Under the pieces are notes generated by a model, which did not search any database, was not told the origin of the DNA, and was given only the letters and a program-made list of their open reading frames with translations. Shown here in pieces: positions 1-9,645 of a DNA stretch of 26,634 bases (its first letter is position 1; each line of letters opens with the position of its first letter). Origin of the DNA: Cytauxzoon felis (taxonomy: Eukaryota; Apicomplexa; Aconoidasida; Piroplasmida; Theileriidae). Position numbers and translations under genes: made by a program. The DNA is taken from contig JAIQCW010000152.1 in NCBI GenBank assembly GCA_020283715.1, forward strand, positions 1 to 26,634, given 5' to 3'.

Positions 1-81
1 AGTTGTTTAGTTTATTTTCTATAGTTCTTACTATTTTTTGTTATTTTTATATAATGATATATATAGGAGCGTTCATTGGAT

Positions 82-993
82 ATGAGGGATTCGGAGATAT
101 CATCGGATACGGTGAATGAGATGGATATGGGTAATGATGATTATGGATCATTTAATCGTACTAGGAGTATATTGCGTCGTGATTTAGGTTGTATAATGTT
201 AGAATCTGATAATTCTCATAGTGTATGGAATTGTTTGACATATAATGATGTAATGAAGACTGGTTGGGATAATGATGATAATAATTTATGTAATAAGAAT
301 TGGAATGAATCAGATATGACATCAACAAATAGTGGTACATTATTAACATCATATGCACCAAATGATATTGAATTAGAAGAAGAGGTAGAATTAGTAGGTG
401 AAAATATAACATCAACAGATAGTTATTATAAAGATAGAAATAGTATATGTGATAATGGGGTATATTATGATACACATATAACATGTAGTACTGATGATAA
501 TGTAAAAGATGATTGTATAACATCATATAGAAATTATATACCACAATATTTATATCGTAATGATCATCAAGATGGTAATGATTTAATATGTAATAAAAAT
601 AATTATTATACATCTAATATAAATAATACTAATAGTTTCTTAAATAATCATCAAATACTATATGATTTCAATAATACAAAATCAAATATTATTAAAATAT
701 CAAATACTAATACTACAACTACAACTTCAGCATCATCTAATTCTGATATAATACAATCTAATGCTAAACCAATAATCGTTACTGTCCATTCAAATTGGGA
801 TGATAATCAACACTTCGCTAATACAATACCTGTCAAACAATATGATAAAGTCGAACTCATCGCTAGATGTGATGATTGGTTATATGTCAAAACCATCAAT
901 AACCCCAAATTCGGATGGATACCCGAATCAACACTTGTTGAAAATGAACTCATATCACGTGGACTATATAATAAACCCAAATTAAATTCTTGA
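82..993 (+). CDS. SH3-domain protein with Asn-rich N-terminus
   Basis: Single open exon of 303 codons. The ATG at 82 is chosen because an in-frame stop lies at 64-66 and the only earlier start is a TTG at 76. Residues 1 to about 230 are low complexity, rich in Asn, Asp, Ser and Tyr, with a poly-Thr tract. The last 75 residues form an SH3-like module: a VTVHSNW strand, the acidic loop KVELIARCDDWLYVK, and GWIPESTLV matching the GWxP signature of SH3 domains. Such domains bind proline-rich peptides in adaptor or cytoskeletal complexes; the partner is unknown. No signal peptide or membrane segment is seen. The window starts just upstream, so a 5' exon cannot be excluded. Confidence in a real gene is high; function beyond the domain is unknown. 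Confidence 0.75.
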   Translation: MRDSEISSDTVNEMDMGNDDYGSFNRTRSILRRDLGCIMLESDNSHSVWNCLTYNDVMKTGWDNDDNNLCNKNWNESDMTSTNSGTLLTSYAPNDIELEEEVELVGENITSTDSYYKDRNSICDNGVYYDTHITCSTDDNVKDDCITSYRNYIPQYLYRNDHQDGNDLICNKNNYYTSNINNTNSFLNNHQILYDFNNTKSNIIKISNTNTTTTTSASSNSDIIQSNAKPIIVTVHSNWDDNQHFANTIPVKQYDKVELIARCDDWLYVKTINNPKFGWIPESTLVENELISRGLYNKPKLNS

Positions 994-1034
994 AAAAAAA
1001 TTTATATATCTAAATATCTCTAATATAAATAACA

Positions 1035-1316
1035 CTCCACTCGAGGTCCAATCCACCTCTTTTCGTCCTGCATACAGCTCTCCACCTGAGGTTACATCTA
1101 CTGTTCCACTCGCCGTGGAGGCCTCTTCCAATTACCTATCTCTAAAGAGTAGAGCCACTCCCAGAGATCGTGGCGATGATGAAGGTAAGGATTAGACCTC
1201 AAGTGGAGAACCTGGAAGCGATCTACGGGAGCTGGAAGGGGAAGTAATAGAAGAGCTGTCTGCAAGACGACCTCAGGTGGAACAGCGAGTGGAAGGAGAG
1301 TAGGATTGAACCTCAG
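1035..1316 (+). repeat. Fold-back element copy R1 (A...B1), intergenic
   Basis: Fills most of the 994-1433 gap between the SH3 gene and the PSMG3-like gene. Module A lies at about 1131-1175 and module B1 at about 1213-1248, with outer TCCACCTGAGGT and ACCTCAGGTGG motifs and end blocks CTCGCCGTGGAGGCCTC on the left and GAAGAGCTGTCTGCAAG on the right. Read in the frame used by the exonised copies it stays open through both modules except for one TAG in the spacer, where other copies have TGG. No gene was found in the rest of the gap. Confidence 0.9.
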
Positions 1317-1433
1317 TGTAAAGTGGATATGTAGTGATATATTCTGAGCGTTGTAAGTATTTGTATAGTTTATAATAAATATATATATATATATTCGTAC
1401 TTTAATATTTCTATAAATGTATATAATGTCGCT

Positions 1434-1953
1434 ATGAATGAATCTCCGGTATCTACAGACTTTCCACCGACTGTTAGGGACGAGTTTGTAGTAAGGAACG
1501 ATAAGGGTAAGATACTCATGCCTTGTATTTGTACGCTTATAATAAAATTTTTATAGATGAAGATATTAAATATGAGATTGCAGTCATTAGATTCTCGAAT
1601 TCATGGCAAATGTTTATAACGTCTAGTGGAAATGTATCAACTTGGGTATGTATTCCTCTACACATTTCATAATTTAAAACACAGTTATGTTCATCCGCTG
1701 ATTTATCGCAATTGGATATCTATTCTGTTAAAGTATTACTAGGAGATCGGTATGTATCTCCCTTAATTTATAAATTGATAACCCATTCATCAGCACAAAA
1801 GAGTATCTGCAAGTTTATGCTAGGAATACAATTAAAATACTCTGCGATTTACTCAAAAATAGTAAATCGTACGACAGATTTGATATCACAAGTTTGTCTT
1901 CTATTAATCTTATATCCATCTCTCAGATAATCTCATACTCATCATGGCTCTAG
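1434..1953 (+). CDS. PSMG3/PAC3-like proteasome assembly chaperone
   Basis: Four exons rebuilt from GT...AG sites: 1434-1506, 1557-1645, 1685-1749 and 1794-1953, with introns of 50, 39 and 44 nt. Together they give 128 aa with consistent phase. The protein begins MNESPVSTDFPPTV, and its middle KVLLGDR...EYLQVYARNTIKIL resembles the conserved core of proteasome assembly chaperone 3, about 122 aa in animals, which with its partner helps build the 20S alpha ring in the cytosol. Size and strand order fit, but similarity is distant and rests on memory of the family. The ATG at 1426 hits a stop two codons later, so 1434 is preferred. Repeat R2 begins 38 bp after the stop. Confidence 0.55.
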
Positions 1954-1990
1954 ATATTAAAGTATGTTCAACTAACCAACACAGTTAACA

Positions 1991-2199
1991 CTCTACTCGA
2001 GGTTGCCTCTACCAAAGGTCTTCCACTCGCCGTGGTGGCCTTCTCTATTTACCTCTCCCTCCGCTTCCCTGAGATCAGCTGCGGGTTCCACTCGAGGTCC
2101 AATCCTGACCTCCATCTTCGCCACGATCTCCGGGAGTGGCATTACTCTTTAGAGATAGGTAAATAGAAGAGCTGACGGCAGGATTGGACCTCAGGTGAG
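1991..2199 (-). repeat. Fold-back element copy R2 (B2...A), intergenic
   Basis: On the + strand the order is reversed B2 (about 2045-2085) then reversed A (about 2120-2160), closing with GAAGAGCTGACGGCAGG, so the element reads A...B2 on the minus strand. Outer motifs are CTACTCGAGGT and ACCTCAGGTG. It lies downstream of the PSMG3-like gene. The rest of the 1954-2355 gap holds nothing I can support. Confidence 0.9.
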
Positions 2200-2355
2200 A
2201 TTCAAGGTAGTGGGATAACAAGGTAGAGTATGGATACTAGCCTGGTCGACAAACTCTCGTCTCTATATACGTTCTGACCATGACAATATTATAGGACGAT
2301 GACAGGTGTACTTTCACAGGTATAATGGAGAATATAACGCGTGTGTTAAATAAAT

Positions 2356-2880
2356 TTAATTTTTCTTAATGAGGTATATAATTTTATTAAAAATGCGATT
2401 TATACGTTTCTTTTTCTTCTTTTTTTCATCATCTTGTTCATAATACTTGCTGGATGTAGCGATATTACCAACTTCGTTCTCCTCTTTGATGTCAAATACT
2501 TGTACAGATGAATTTGAAGATGATGTCGCTACATTTCTTACTTCTATTGTATCCTCAGATGTATTTTCACTTTTGATCTTCGGGTAATGATCTGAATTAT
2601 ATCTCTTTGGATCCAAACGTCCCAAAGTCTTCAAGTCCCAGTCATCTACAACAGCTTCCTTCCTCCATAGCTGGTCAAATGTCAAATCATCCGAGTCTTT
2701 ATCTTCAATTGATTGTGGGAATGAATGACTTTTCATCAATTCTATTTTAGTACTATTCTCACTTTTAAATAGAAATGATGATAGGGGTACCTTATGATTA
2801 GGGATAACCCTTGGGACATTTTTAGAAACATCATTAGAGGTACCAAAAATACGATCCAATAATGATGAAATTATAATCAT
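2356..2880 (-). CDS. Hypothetical protein, lysine-rich C-terminus
   Basis: Uninterrupted 174-aa ORF starting at an ATG (2880-2878). The start overlaps the stop of the upstream gene in an ATGA tetranucleotide. The protein starts MIIISSLLDRIFGTSND, has a charged middle with the motif FDQLWRKEAVVDDWDL at about residues 68-83, Ser/Asn-rich stretches, and ends in a poly-Lys block followed by a hydrophobic, basic tail. No domain is recognised. The compact middle is unlike random AT-rich sequence, so I favour a real gene. An alternative is that it belongs with the upstream gene through a splice form I could not define. Confidence 0.5.
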   Translation of the reverse strand: MIIISSLLDRIFGTSNDVSKNVPRVIPNHKVPLSSFLFKSENSTKIELMKSHSFPQSIEDKDSDDLTFDQLWRKEAVVDDWDLKTLGRLDPKRYNSDHYPKIKSENTSEDTIEVRNVATSSSNSSVQVFDIKEENEVGNIATSSKYYEQDDEKKKKKKRINRIFNKIIYLIKKN

Positions 2881-3745
2881 TGTGCTTCTTTTAAATTGAT
2901 TGCGATTTTTATAGATGAAATTATACGTTTACGTTCAAATGATGACATGTTCAAATTAGTATTGACAAAGGGTGATGGGACTATATTAAAAATTAAAATT
3001 AATTTATTTTAGTATAATAAAACTACAAATTACCTTGAAAGTTAGATAAATCTAATTTAATATTACTTTGGAATTTCCAGATGTCATCAATACAGGTTAT
3101 AGATCCAGATGTTATCTCAATATCAAATAAGCTCTTTATAAGGGCTTCTAATTTCTTATTCAACTCTAATTTACACTTTATACAATCATTTTTAACATCT
3201 CTATCTCTTTTTCTACCCTCTTGTTTCATCTTTTGTCTACAATCTTGACAATAAATACGTAAAGTACCAGAGAATCTAGATTTTCCATCAAGGTACATTG
3301 TTCCCAAGTAATCGTATATATCTTGTAATAAATAAAAAGCTCTTTTAATACAAGTACCAGCAGCATAAATTGTTATACCTTTCTTAGTCAACTCTCTAGA
3401 TGTTAAATTTCTCTTTGTCATTGTCATTGTTATAGCCTTTGAATCCTGCATTAAATCCTCACTGGATAAAATTATACTTTTATTACGTAGTTGCCCAGTC
3501 TTAGAGTTCACATTATATTTCGCCAAGTTATCTGCAGATGTCGTTTGTCCAAACTTTGACAACTGCCATCGCAATAAATCAACTGCCCTCTTGTGATAGA
3601 CACATAAAGGAACTTTATTTGTAATGTAAATATCATTATATTCCTTATTAAAAGTTATTATAGGCCTCTTGTATAGCTGAGTTTCACATAAAGTGCCCGG
3701 AGATACTTGTCGATGAGATTCCTCCTGGCTTCCATCAATGTCCAT
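2877..3745 (-). CDS. Possible Alba-like nucleic-acid-binding protein
   Basis: Two exons, 3745-3034 and 2980-2877, joined through a 53-nt intron (CAAG|gtaatt ... aatatag|TCCC), give 271 aa. Residues about 28-58 (ITFNKEYNDIYITNKVPLCV then YHKRAVDLL) and about 124-145 (GITIYAAGTCIKRAFYLLQD) resemble the two halves of an Alba fold, as in Rpp20/Rpp25 of RNase P/MRP or Alba DNA/RNA-binding proteins, separated by an insertion. A later segment has two CxxC pairs (CQDC, CIKC) that could bind zinc. Assignment is tentative and based on pattern only. The C-terminal exon ends in TGA overlapping the next gene's ATG. ATG 3745 follows a sequence with no longer in-frame start in view. Confidence 0.5.
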
Positions 3746-4262
3746 GATTCATACATTGTATTTTGAAGATTTATATCAATCAATATTTATAAATCAACAT
3801 CGACAGTCATCACCTAGTACGTTAGATTCCTATTCCCACAATGCCACACATTATATTGGGATTTGAAGGGCTATTTACCCACAAGAAGACGATTACTCTC
3901 AGAATTGACCATATTTTAATCATGATATACTATATCTTCCACAACTTTTGCCAGCCTTCATTACAATTCTCCAAAATTTGGGTAAATGTGTAAGCGTATG
4001 GATGATAATCATCGACTATTACGAAATAAATATGGAAATTACTCCTGAAATACATTCTGTATCAGTTATAAATCTGTAATTCAACTCTGCTTTAATTAAT
4101 TACCCCAAATGTGTGCGTAAATTTGGCTCATTGGTACCCATCACCTACACAGTGTCAATCATTTCATCACAAATGTCCACTAAAGGCATATAAAACAGTA
4201 TTTTATACTCCATAACTATCATATATACATTTAAATTGCATATCATTAATAATATTCACATA
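3746..4262. other. Divergent intergenic region, no gene seen
   Basis: 517 bp between the minus-strand Alba-like gene and the plus-strand secreted-protein gene. It is AT-rich with stops in all frames and no copy of the fold-back element, which is notable because most other large gaps carry one. It presumably contains both promoters; no specific site is recognised. Confidence 0.6.
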
Positions 4263-5655
4263 ATGTCTACTATTTCATCCCTCCTGCTGTATGTACATTT
4301 GCTGGTAGTTGTCATTTATACTGCGATAAGACCCATCAAAAGTAATAATTTGGCCTCTATGGAGTATTATGTGATTGATAAGATTGATTTTACATTTAAT
4401 AAATACTGTAATAATGATAATAGTAATTATCATAATAATGTATGCTGTATAATAACAGACCATATAAATGGATACTATTATGAATATAAATACTACGTAT
4501 GTAATATAATAATATTAAATACTTATAAAAGGGACATTTGTTATTATGTGATTGATTTTTTTTAAGCGTGACATCAATAATGCAGCTGAAATGATTTTGA
4601 AAGACCTTTCAAATAGCCTACCATCATTTGGAAATAAGAGAGTCGACATCAATAATCCTATAAGTTACTTGGCATTTTTGGAGAATAATAGAATGAAAAC
4701 TGTTATTAGGAAGCCTGAAACTAAGGAAATGGAATTTATATGGACCAAATGTATAAATTTTGCATCGGAAATTTGTAGAATACATCAGGACTTCAGTGAT
4801 GGGATTGCATATTTTTATAGGACAAAAAACACTAATATTAGAGCGTTATTTAAGGTTAAAGTATCTATGGACAATGAAATAAATTATCCAATCACCAGTG
4901 AAGGAATTGGATTCAAATTACCGACGGTTAGATTTATTAATGATTGGATAAGCAAGATGATCTTCGACAAGGTTAGTTGTAGTATATTATTATTCAAGTC
5001 ATTTAAATAGATTTATAATTATCACAAGAATATGATTACTAAAGTTGATCATGATATACGCATGAGAGATTGCCTACTAATTAATGAAATTGATAAATTT
5101 TTCATGGGATTGCATTCATACCCAGAGCCAATTTATCAATTGTAAGTTGAAGCTAGATCCCATAATTTATCATCTATACTTTAGAATAATAGATATTCGT
5201 CTACATATAATGAGTGCGTTTAATAATATGGCCTCATTGATGAGCAAGAAAGCTGAAGGTTAGTTGATATAAAATAGTTTGATAAAAGTACAGAGAAATG
5301 GCTCGAAATTCAAAAAGCATCAATAAATGATCTATCAGATGTTATAATGGAGTGGTATGACTTGTTTGATTGGTTTAAAAAAGATTTATTTACACCCATG
5401 AAATCATTATTCGATGATCAATCAACACTCGCATTCATAAGTGAAATGGCAGAATATTTCCATCAATCATCACAATTAAATAAATATTATGGTCCAGTAA
5501 CAACTAAAGAGTATGAAATTGCACTAGAAAGATGGGATAATGCACACCAAAAATTAGCAATACTGTTCACATCACAACTAAGTACACCCTCGAAATACGG
5601 TATCGCCGCTACCAGAATGTTCTTTACAATCAACCTCTCGAAATATGATCTATAA
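4263..5655 (+). CDS. Secreted protein of unknown function, six exons
   Basis: Exons 4263-4407, 4459-4496, 4567-4971, 5011-5141, 5185-5258 and 5294-5655 join in phase to give 384 aa. The first intron (51 nt) is a multiple of three and open, so it could be retained. The N-terminus MSTISSLLLYVHLLVVVIYT is a convincing signal peptide. The mature part is mostly predicted helix, rich in Asn, Lys and Asp, without Cys motifs or membrane segments. No family is recognised. Secreted helical proteins of this kind are common in piroplasms, but I assign no role. The start at 4263 is preferred over an upstream TTG because it begins the hydrophobic signal. Fold-back copy R3 starts 36 bp after the stop. Confidence 0.65.
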
Positions 5656-5690
5656 CATGAAGATTAAAATAACATCGCTTGGAGATATCT

Positions 5691-6030
5691 TTCCACTCGA
5701 AGTTATAAACTTGTCTTCCACTCGCCGTGGCGGCCTCCACCTGAGGTTGAAGTCCTGCCGTCAGCTCTTCTATTTACTTCCCCCTTCGCTTCCCTGAGAT
5801 CAGCTGCGGGTAGTCCACTTGAGGTCTCCACCTGAAGTTACATCCAACACATCCTTAGAACCATCTTCCATCATTCCCATGATGGATGATCCATCACTAC
5901 CCTTCTCACCGCCACGATCTCTGGGAGTGGCTATACCGTTTACGGGGAGATAATTGGAGGAGCTCTCTGCAAGAGAATGCGAGGTGGTTGTAACCTCAGG
6001 TGGAATGGCAAATGCAATACAGAATTGTAT
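5691..6030 (-). repeat. Fold-back element copy R3 (B2...A) with exon-like spacer
   Basis: Lies between the convergent secreted-protein and WDR18-like genes. It contains reversed B2 (about 5770-5815), a long spacer at 5840-5905 and reversed A (about 5910-5955). The spacer matches, inverted, the spacer of the copy translated inside the gene at 16931-19063 (18137-18203) at all but two or three positions. Its outer right flank, about 5985-6030, matches copy R6. R3 is therefore a mosaic of two different relatives. Confidence 0.9.
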
Positions 6031-6072
6031 GATCCGTGGGGTATATATTTACATTTTAATAAAATTAAAATT

Positions 6073-8267
6073 TTATTTATCAAATTTGAATTTGATGATG
6101 AATTGTTGTTCATCTTGTTGTGTGGTAGTAGTTTTGAGTGGTACGAATGATTGATTATTTGGGAATGGTTTGATGTAAAGGAATAATTTATAGATGTTGT
6201 CTAAATGGGGTTATTTAATTATGGATTTATAAGTACCTAAATTTTGATGATGTGATAAACATATGAGATTATTAACATCCCATACTCTTATACCATCCAT
6301 AGCACTTGAAATTAAATTATAACTCTCTATACATCCATTGACTGGACCTCTAAATATTAAATAATTTTATATATCAACTTCAATATACATATGCCCTTTA
6401 AGATATTTTTTGTCGAGACCATTGAATGATAATATAATAATCACGCCATCATCGCATGGCAAATAATATTTAGTGTTACATTTACTCTATAGAATTAATA
6501 ATTCCCACAACCTCAAATCTTACAATCACAATAGATAGAGGAGTATGATCCAGATATATCGATTCCAATGAATTCACACCACCATAATCCCACAAACGCA
6601 AGTTCCTGTCCTTCGATACCGATACAAATGATACACCATCATTCACGCTCTTTAGTTGAGATACCTATAGAAGAAGAGTGAATATAGTGAGCAATCCACT
6701 TGAGTTTACATCTAGTATAGTTTCCACTCGCCTGCACCTGAGGTTACAATCCAACTCTTCTTTCCACTAGGCGTGGTGCTTCTTCTATTTACTTCCCCTT
6801 CCAGCTCCCGTAGATCGCTTCCATGTGTTCAAGACTACGAATACTTAGTGAGATAGGTCCAGAACTAGGATAACCTTTATCATTATCACCGAGTTTATCT
6901 TTAATTCCATTGAGTTTGGTTACAAGTGCAGACTCAATTGTACTCGCACCTGGATTTATATTGTCATAACCAGTTTCACCAATGGTCGCATCTGTCCATG
7001 TATAATTATCACCACTCCTCGTACGTTTATACCATTTATTATCGGGACTAGGAGCTGCTGCTCCGGTTTTAGATAAACATATCAATAGAGGTTTTTCCAG
7101 ATCAGGGTTATTACTTTCATCCAATGGAAAATATACGTATACACCTCCATTAGTATTAAATTGCTGACCAGTAAGCACACTATCTCCAATTCCATTCGTC
7201 ACCTGACCGTGGATCGTAATCCTGTTAACTCTGTCATTGATATTTGGAATTTTATGTCTATAACCTTTAAAACCAGTGTTACCAGGGCTTATTGCTTGAA
7301 CAGTAATTTTATCGTTAGCATTATTACCAGGGCGCGCAATATATCCAGCGGTGCTAGTTTCTTCAAGCTTAACTTCAAATTTCTCTTTAACCTCACCAAG
7401 TTTCTGTTGAAGTTTAGTAAGTTAGCACCTACAGTGGAATACCTGGAAGCGATCTATGGGAGCTGGAAGGGGAAGTAAATGGAGGAAGCAGTCTGCAAGA
7501 CGACTTCAGGCGGAACGGCGTGTGGAAGGAAAGTGGCCGACATGAATGATCTTCAAACTTCAACTTACGCTTGTAATAGCTGATGAATGCCCGATATAGC
7601 TCTTGTATCTAAATCCCTCCAGAAATAGCCTATAGAATGGCGATGATAAGAAGAGCAGAATACTTCGTGATGTTGACGAGAACCAAGTCACCGGACGATG
7701 ATGAAATTAGCAACTTTGTGTTATCATCGTTGATACTTAAATCTGTCACTTGAGTATAGAATAATTGTTGCGATTCCAATAGATATCCACCATTTAGCTG
7801 TAGAAATAGGATGATGAATCCATCATCTGATGAAATTAACTTCCCAAATCAACAATTTGCCTGTCTTTGTACCGGCAAAGAGCAAATAATCGTCGGTTGA
7901 GAACTCGATTGCTGTAACCTAAAGGTATTGAGGTGATGTAAATTTAGAGAATGTCTGAAGCCGGATGTCACGTTGAGAACTATGGAGACAACTCGGCTTT
8001 AGACATACCAATTCAGGTACGGCAGCTCTATAATTCTGAGATTGTGTAATAAAGATTAGCTTTGCTTTAGTTTGCTGTGCTATGCATATAAATGAGGGTC
8101 TGATCTTGGCTGAGTTATACCCGCAGTTGATATTATCCTATAGTAATTAGTATATATAAATATGAGAAAAATATATAAACATTAAAAATTGTCTCTAGTA
8201 CGTGTATATTTTGGTCTAGAAGTATTATATTGGACCCAGTGACTGCGATTAGGTTATCATTTAGCAT
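6073..8267 (-). CDS. WDR18/Ipi3-like WD40 protein, nine exons
   Basis: Exons 8267-8181, 8137-8009, 7918-7841, 7797-7664, 7629-7569, 6664-6524, 6486-6389, 6349-6237 and 6200-6073 join in phase to 322 aa. WD signatures are visible across junctions: GHSSAITS, SVSKDRNLRLWD, LKGHIGPVNGC and SSAMDGIRVWD. The pattern of blade 3, a short D-x-x-x-x-LWD followed by a strand and then CDDGVIIIL, resembles WDR18/Ipi3, a Rix1-complex subunit in 60S ribosome maturation in the nucleolus. Identity within WD40 proteins is uncertain. Seven introns are 34-90 nt, but the one at 7568-6665 is 904 nt and contains a complete repeat-bounded cassette with a foreign gene fragment. It is divergent from the Rrp9-like gene, 71 bp away, which supports a shared role. 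Confidence 0.7.
6695..6824 (-). repeat. Fold-back half-element R4L (B1 reversed)
   Basis: Left boundary of the intronic cassette. It carries TCCACTTGAG, CACTCGCC, CACCTGAGG, end block CCACTAGGCGTGGTGC, arm CTTCTATTTAC and reversed B1 ending CTTCCATG. Module A is absent. It is inverted relative to 7432-7530. Confidence 0.85.
6789..7425 (-). pseudogene. 3' fragment of a repeat-unit protein family
   Basis: An open frame of about 210 codons without an ATG; its first start-like codon is a GTG at 7202 and it opens just after a TAA near 7425. It encodes the end of one unit (KFEVKLEETSTAGYIARP) and one whole unit: FKGYRH..., RITIHGQ, GGVYVYFPLD, KPLLICL, KWYKR, then GYPSSGPISLS. The same motifs in the same order occur in the last unit of the gene at 19375-21315. 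After GPIS the reading frame runs into repeat R4L, so the last residues HMEAIYGSWKGK are translated reversed B1 sequence read in another frame, and the stop lies in the repeat arm. It sits inside an intron, lacks a start, and is read as a captured fragment. Confidence 0.75.
7432..7530 (+). repeat. Fold-back half-element R4R (B1)
   Basis: Right boundary of the intronic cassette. B1 at about 7443-7480 reads CTGGAAGCGATCTATGGGAG, followed by arm and GCAGTCTGCAAGACGACTTC. It is the inverted partner of 6695-6824, and the pair can fold back around the gene fragment. Confidence 0.85.
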
Positions 8268-8338
8268 TTTAAAGGATAAATATAAAATGTTTCAGGAGAT
8301 ATAGGGATTTTTATCGGTATAAATATTTCCTGGGCATA
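8268..8338. promoter_or_regulatory. 71-bp divergent promoter region
   Basis: The start codons of the WDR18-like gene (minus) and the Rrp9-like gene (plus) are separated by only 71 bp of AT-rich DNA. Both transcripts must start here or in the opposite gene, so a bidirectional promoter is inferred. No specific motif is recognised. Confidence 0.5.
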
Positions 8339-9434
8339 ATGGAAATTGATTTGATGAAAAGTATAGAAAAAAAATCGCATAGGAATTGTATAACATCTAT
8401 AAGTTGTACGAGTAACCACAGGATAGTAACGGGAGGGAAAGATTCTACGGTGATTTTAACTCAAGTGACGGAAGATGGATTGAAAGTAATAAATAAATAT
8501 AATCTAATTGATGAAAATCTTTTAAACTGTAATGTAACAAGTGTAGATGTTCATGAAAATCTCATCATCTGTGGTACCAGTATAGGTGTACTTAATGTCA
8601 TAAATCAGGGCGCCATTACTAAATTACCTGTCCATACCAAGCAGATAAGTTATGTAAAGTTCTTGAGTTACGAGAGGAATCTTATTGTTACTTCCGGTTA
8701 TGATAATAAAGTTAAAGTATGGGACCTCAGATACACATCTACACCTATTCATAATCTGATAGGCCATACATCCTCCGTAAACTACTGCGATAGCCTACCA
8801 ATGATGGATGATAATGAAAGTTTAATTCAGTTTAATGATAACATGGAAAGAGTACTCTCAACCGCTAACGATCGCACCGCAAGATTATGGAATGTGAGTT
8901 GACTCTCATTGCCTCTATCATTTTATTTCATTTCAGCTGAACACAAGCACTCATACAGTATATAAGATACCACTAGAATTGTCACAAAATGTAGAATCTT
9001 GTACATTAATGACCAAGAAGCCATGTTACATTTTTGCAGTTGGCTTGGATTCCGAATATTTACTCATCTACTCCAGCAAACTGAAGAATCCCATTGGTAA
9101 ATTATCACTGGATAAAGGTATATGTATAAATTGTATCCGTTGTATATGTTGTAAAATATTAGTTGTCGGTACTAGCAATGGTAAAATGTATTTTATAGAT
9201 TGTAGATTCAATAACGATTATACCTCTTGTGAACTCTACATCATTAAAATGTTCAAGTATAAGGGTTCAGTAAATGAATTCAAGTGCATAGTTGATGGTG
9301 ATTTTGTAGATGTTTACACTGCAGTTGCTACTGAAGTACGTCTTGGACGATGGTTCAATGTCATGATTGAAGATGGCGAAAAGCCGAAAAATCTCATCAA
9401 TTATAGTAGATTTAAGCTCGTTGCTGAAGATTGA
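8339..9434 (+). CDS. RRP9: Rrp9/U3-55K-like WD40 protein
   Basis: Two exons, 8339-8893 and 8937-9434, flank a 43-nt intron (AAT|gtgagt ... tttcag|CTG) and give 350 aa. WD features include RIVTGGKDSTVILTQV, SGYDNKVKVWDLR, GHTSSVNYC and STANDRTARLWN, the last completed exactly at the splice. The C-terminal motif AVATEVRLGRW is the strongest clue: Rrp9 (U3-55K) proteins end with a similar G/T-E-x-RLGRW strand. Rrp9 binds the U3 snoRNA box B/C motif in the nucleolar small-subunit processome for 18S pre-rRNA cleavage. This protein is shorter than the human one (about 475 aa), lacking the long basic N-terminus. Assignment is likely but rests on motif memory. Confidence 0.7.
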
Positions 9435-9645
9435 TGATATTGTAGTAATTTTTCTATACATTTGGATGAATTATAATCACCCTCGTATATTACACACTTG
9501 ATGAGGGATTATTTCAACCACTAGCTGATTATACACGAACAATAAACTCTACGTCCATAAAAACACTAAATAAATATGTATTGTAAATTTTATCTGTATT
9601 AAATTAAATGTTAATATTACGAGCATATAATGCCGTTAATAAAAT

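Larger units (their letters stand above)
6665..7568 (-). other. 904-nt intron hosting a repeat-bounded cassette
   Basis: The intron has donor AGC|gtaagttg at 7568 and acceptor tctatag|GTATC ending at 6665. Almost all of it is B-module repeat (6695-6824), a gene-family fragment (about 6825-7425) and a second, oppositely oriented B-module repeat (7432-7530). Only about 30 bp at each end look like the original intron, which would have been of normal size. Confidence 0.75.

Noticed and set aside
161..613. Minus-strand Tyr/His/Leu-rich 150-codon ORF
   Set aside because: Mirror of the Asn/Asp-rich coding region of the SH3 gene; low-complexity shadow.
2230..2345. Possible two-exon micro-gene starting MDTSLVDKLSSLYT with a 24-nt intron
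   Set aside because: Only about 23 codons, an unusually short intron and no recognisable product; cannot be separated from chance.
7161..7478. Plus-strand 105-codon ORF
   Set aside because: Antisense to the captured family fragment, ending in repeat sequence; composition is not protein-like.
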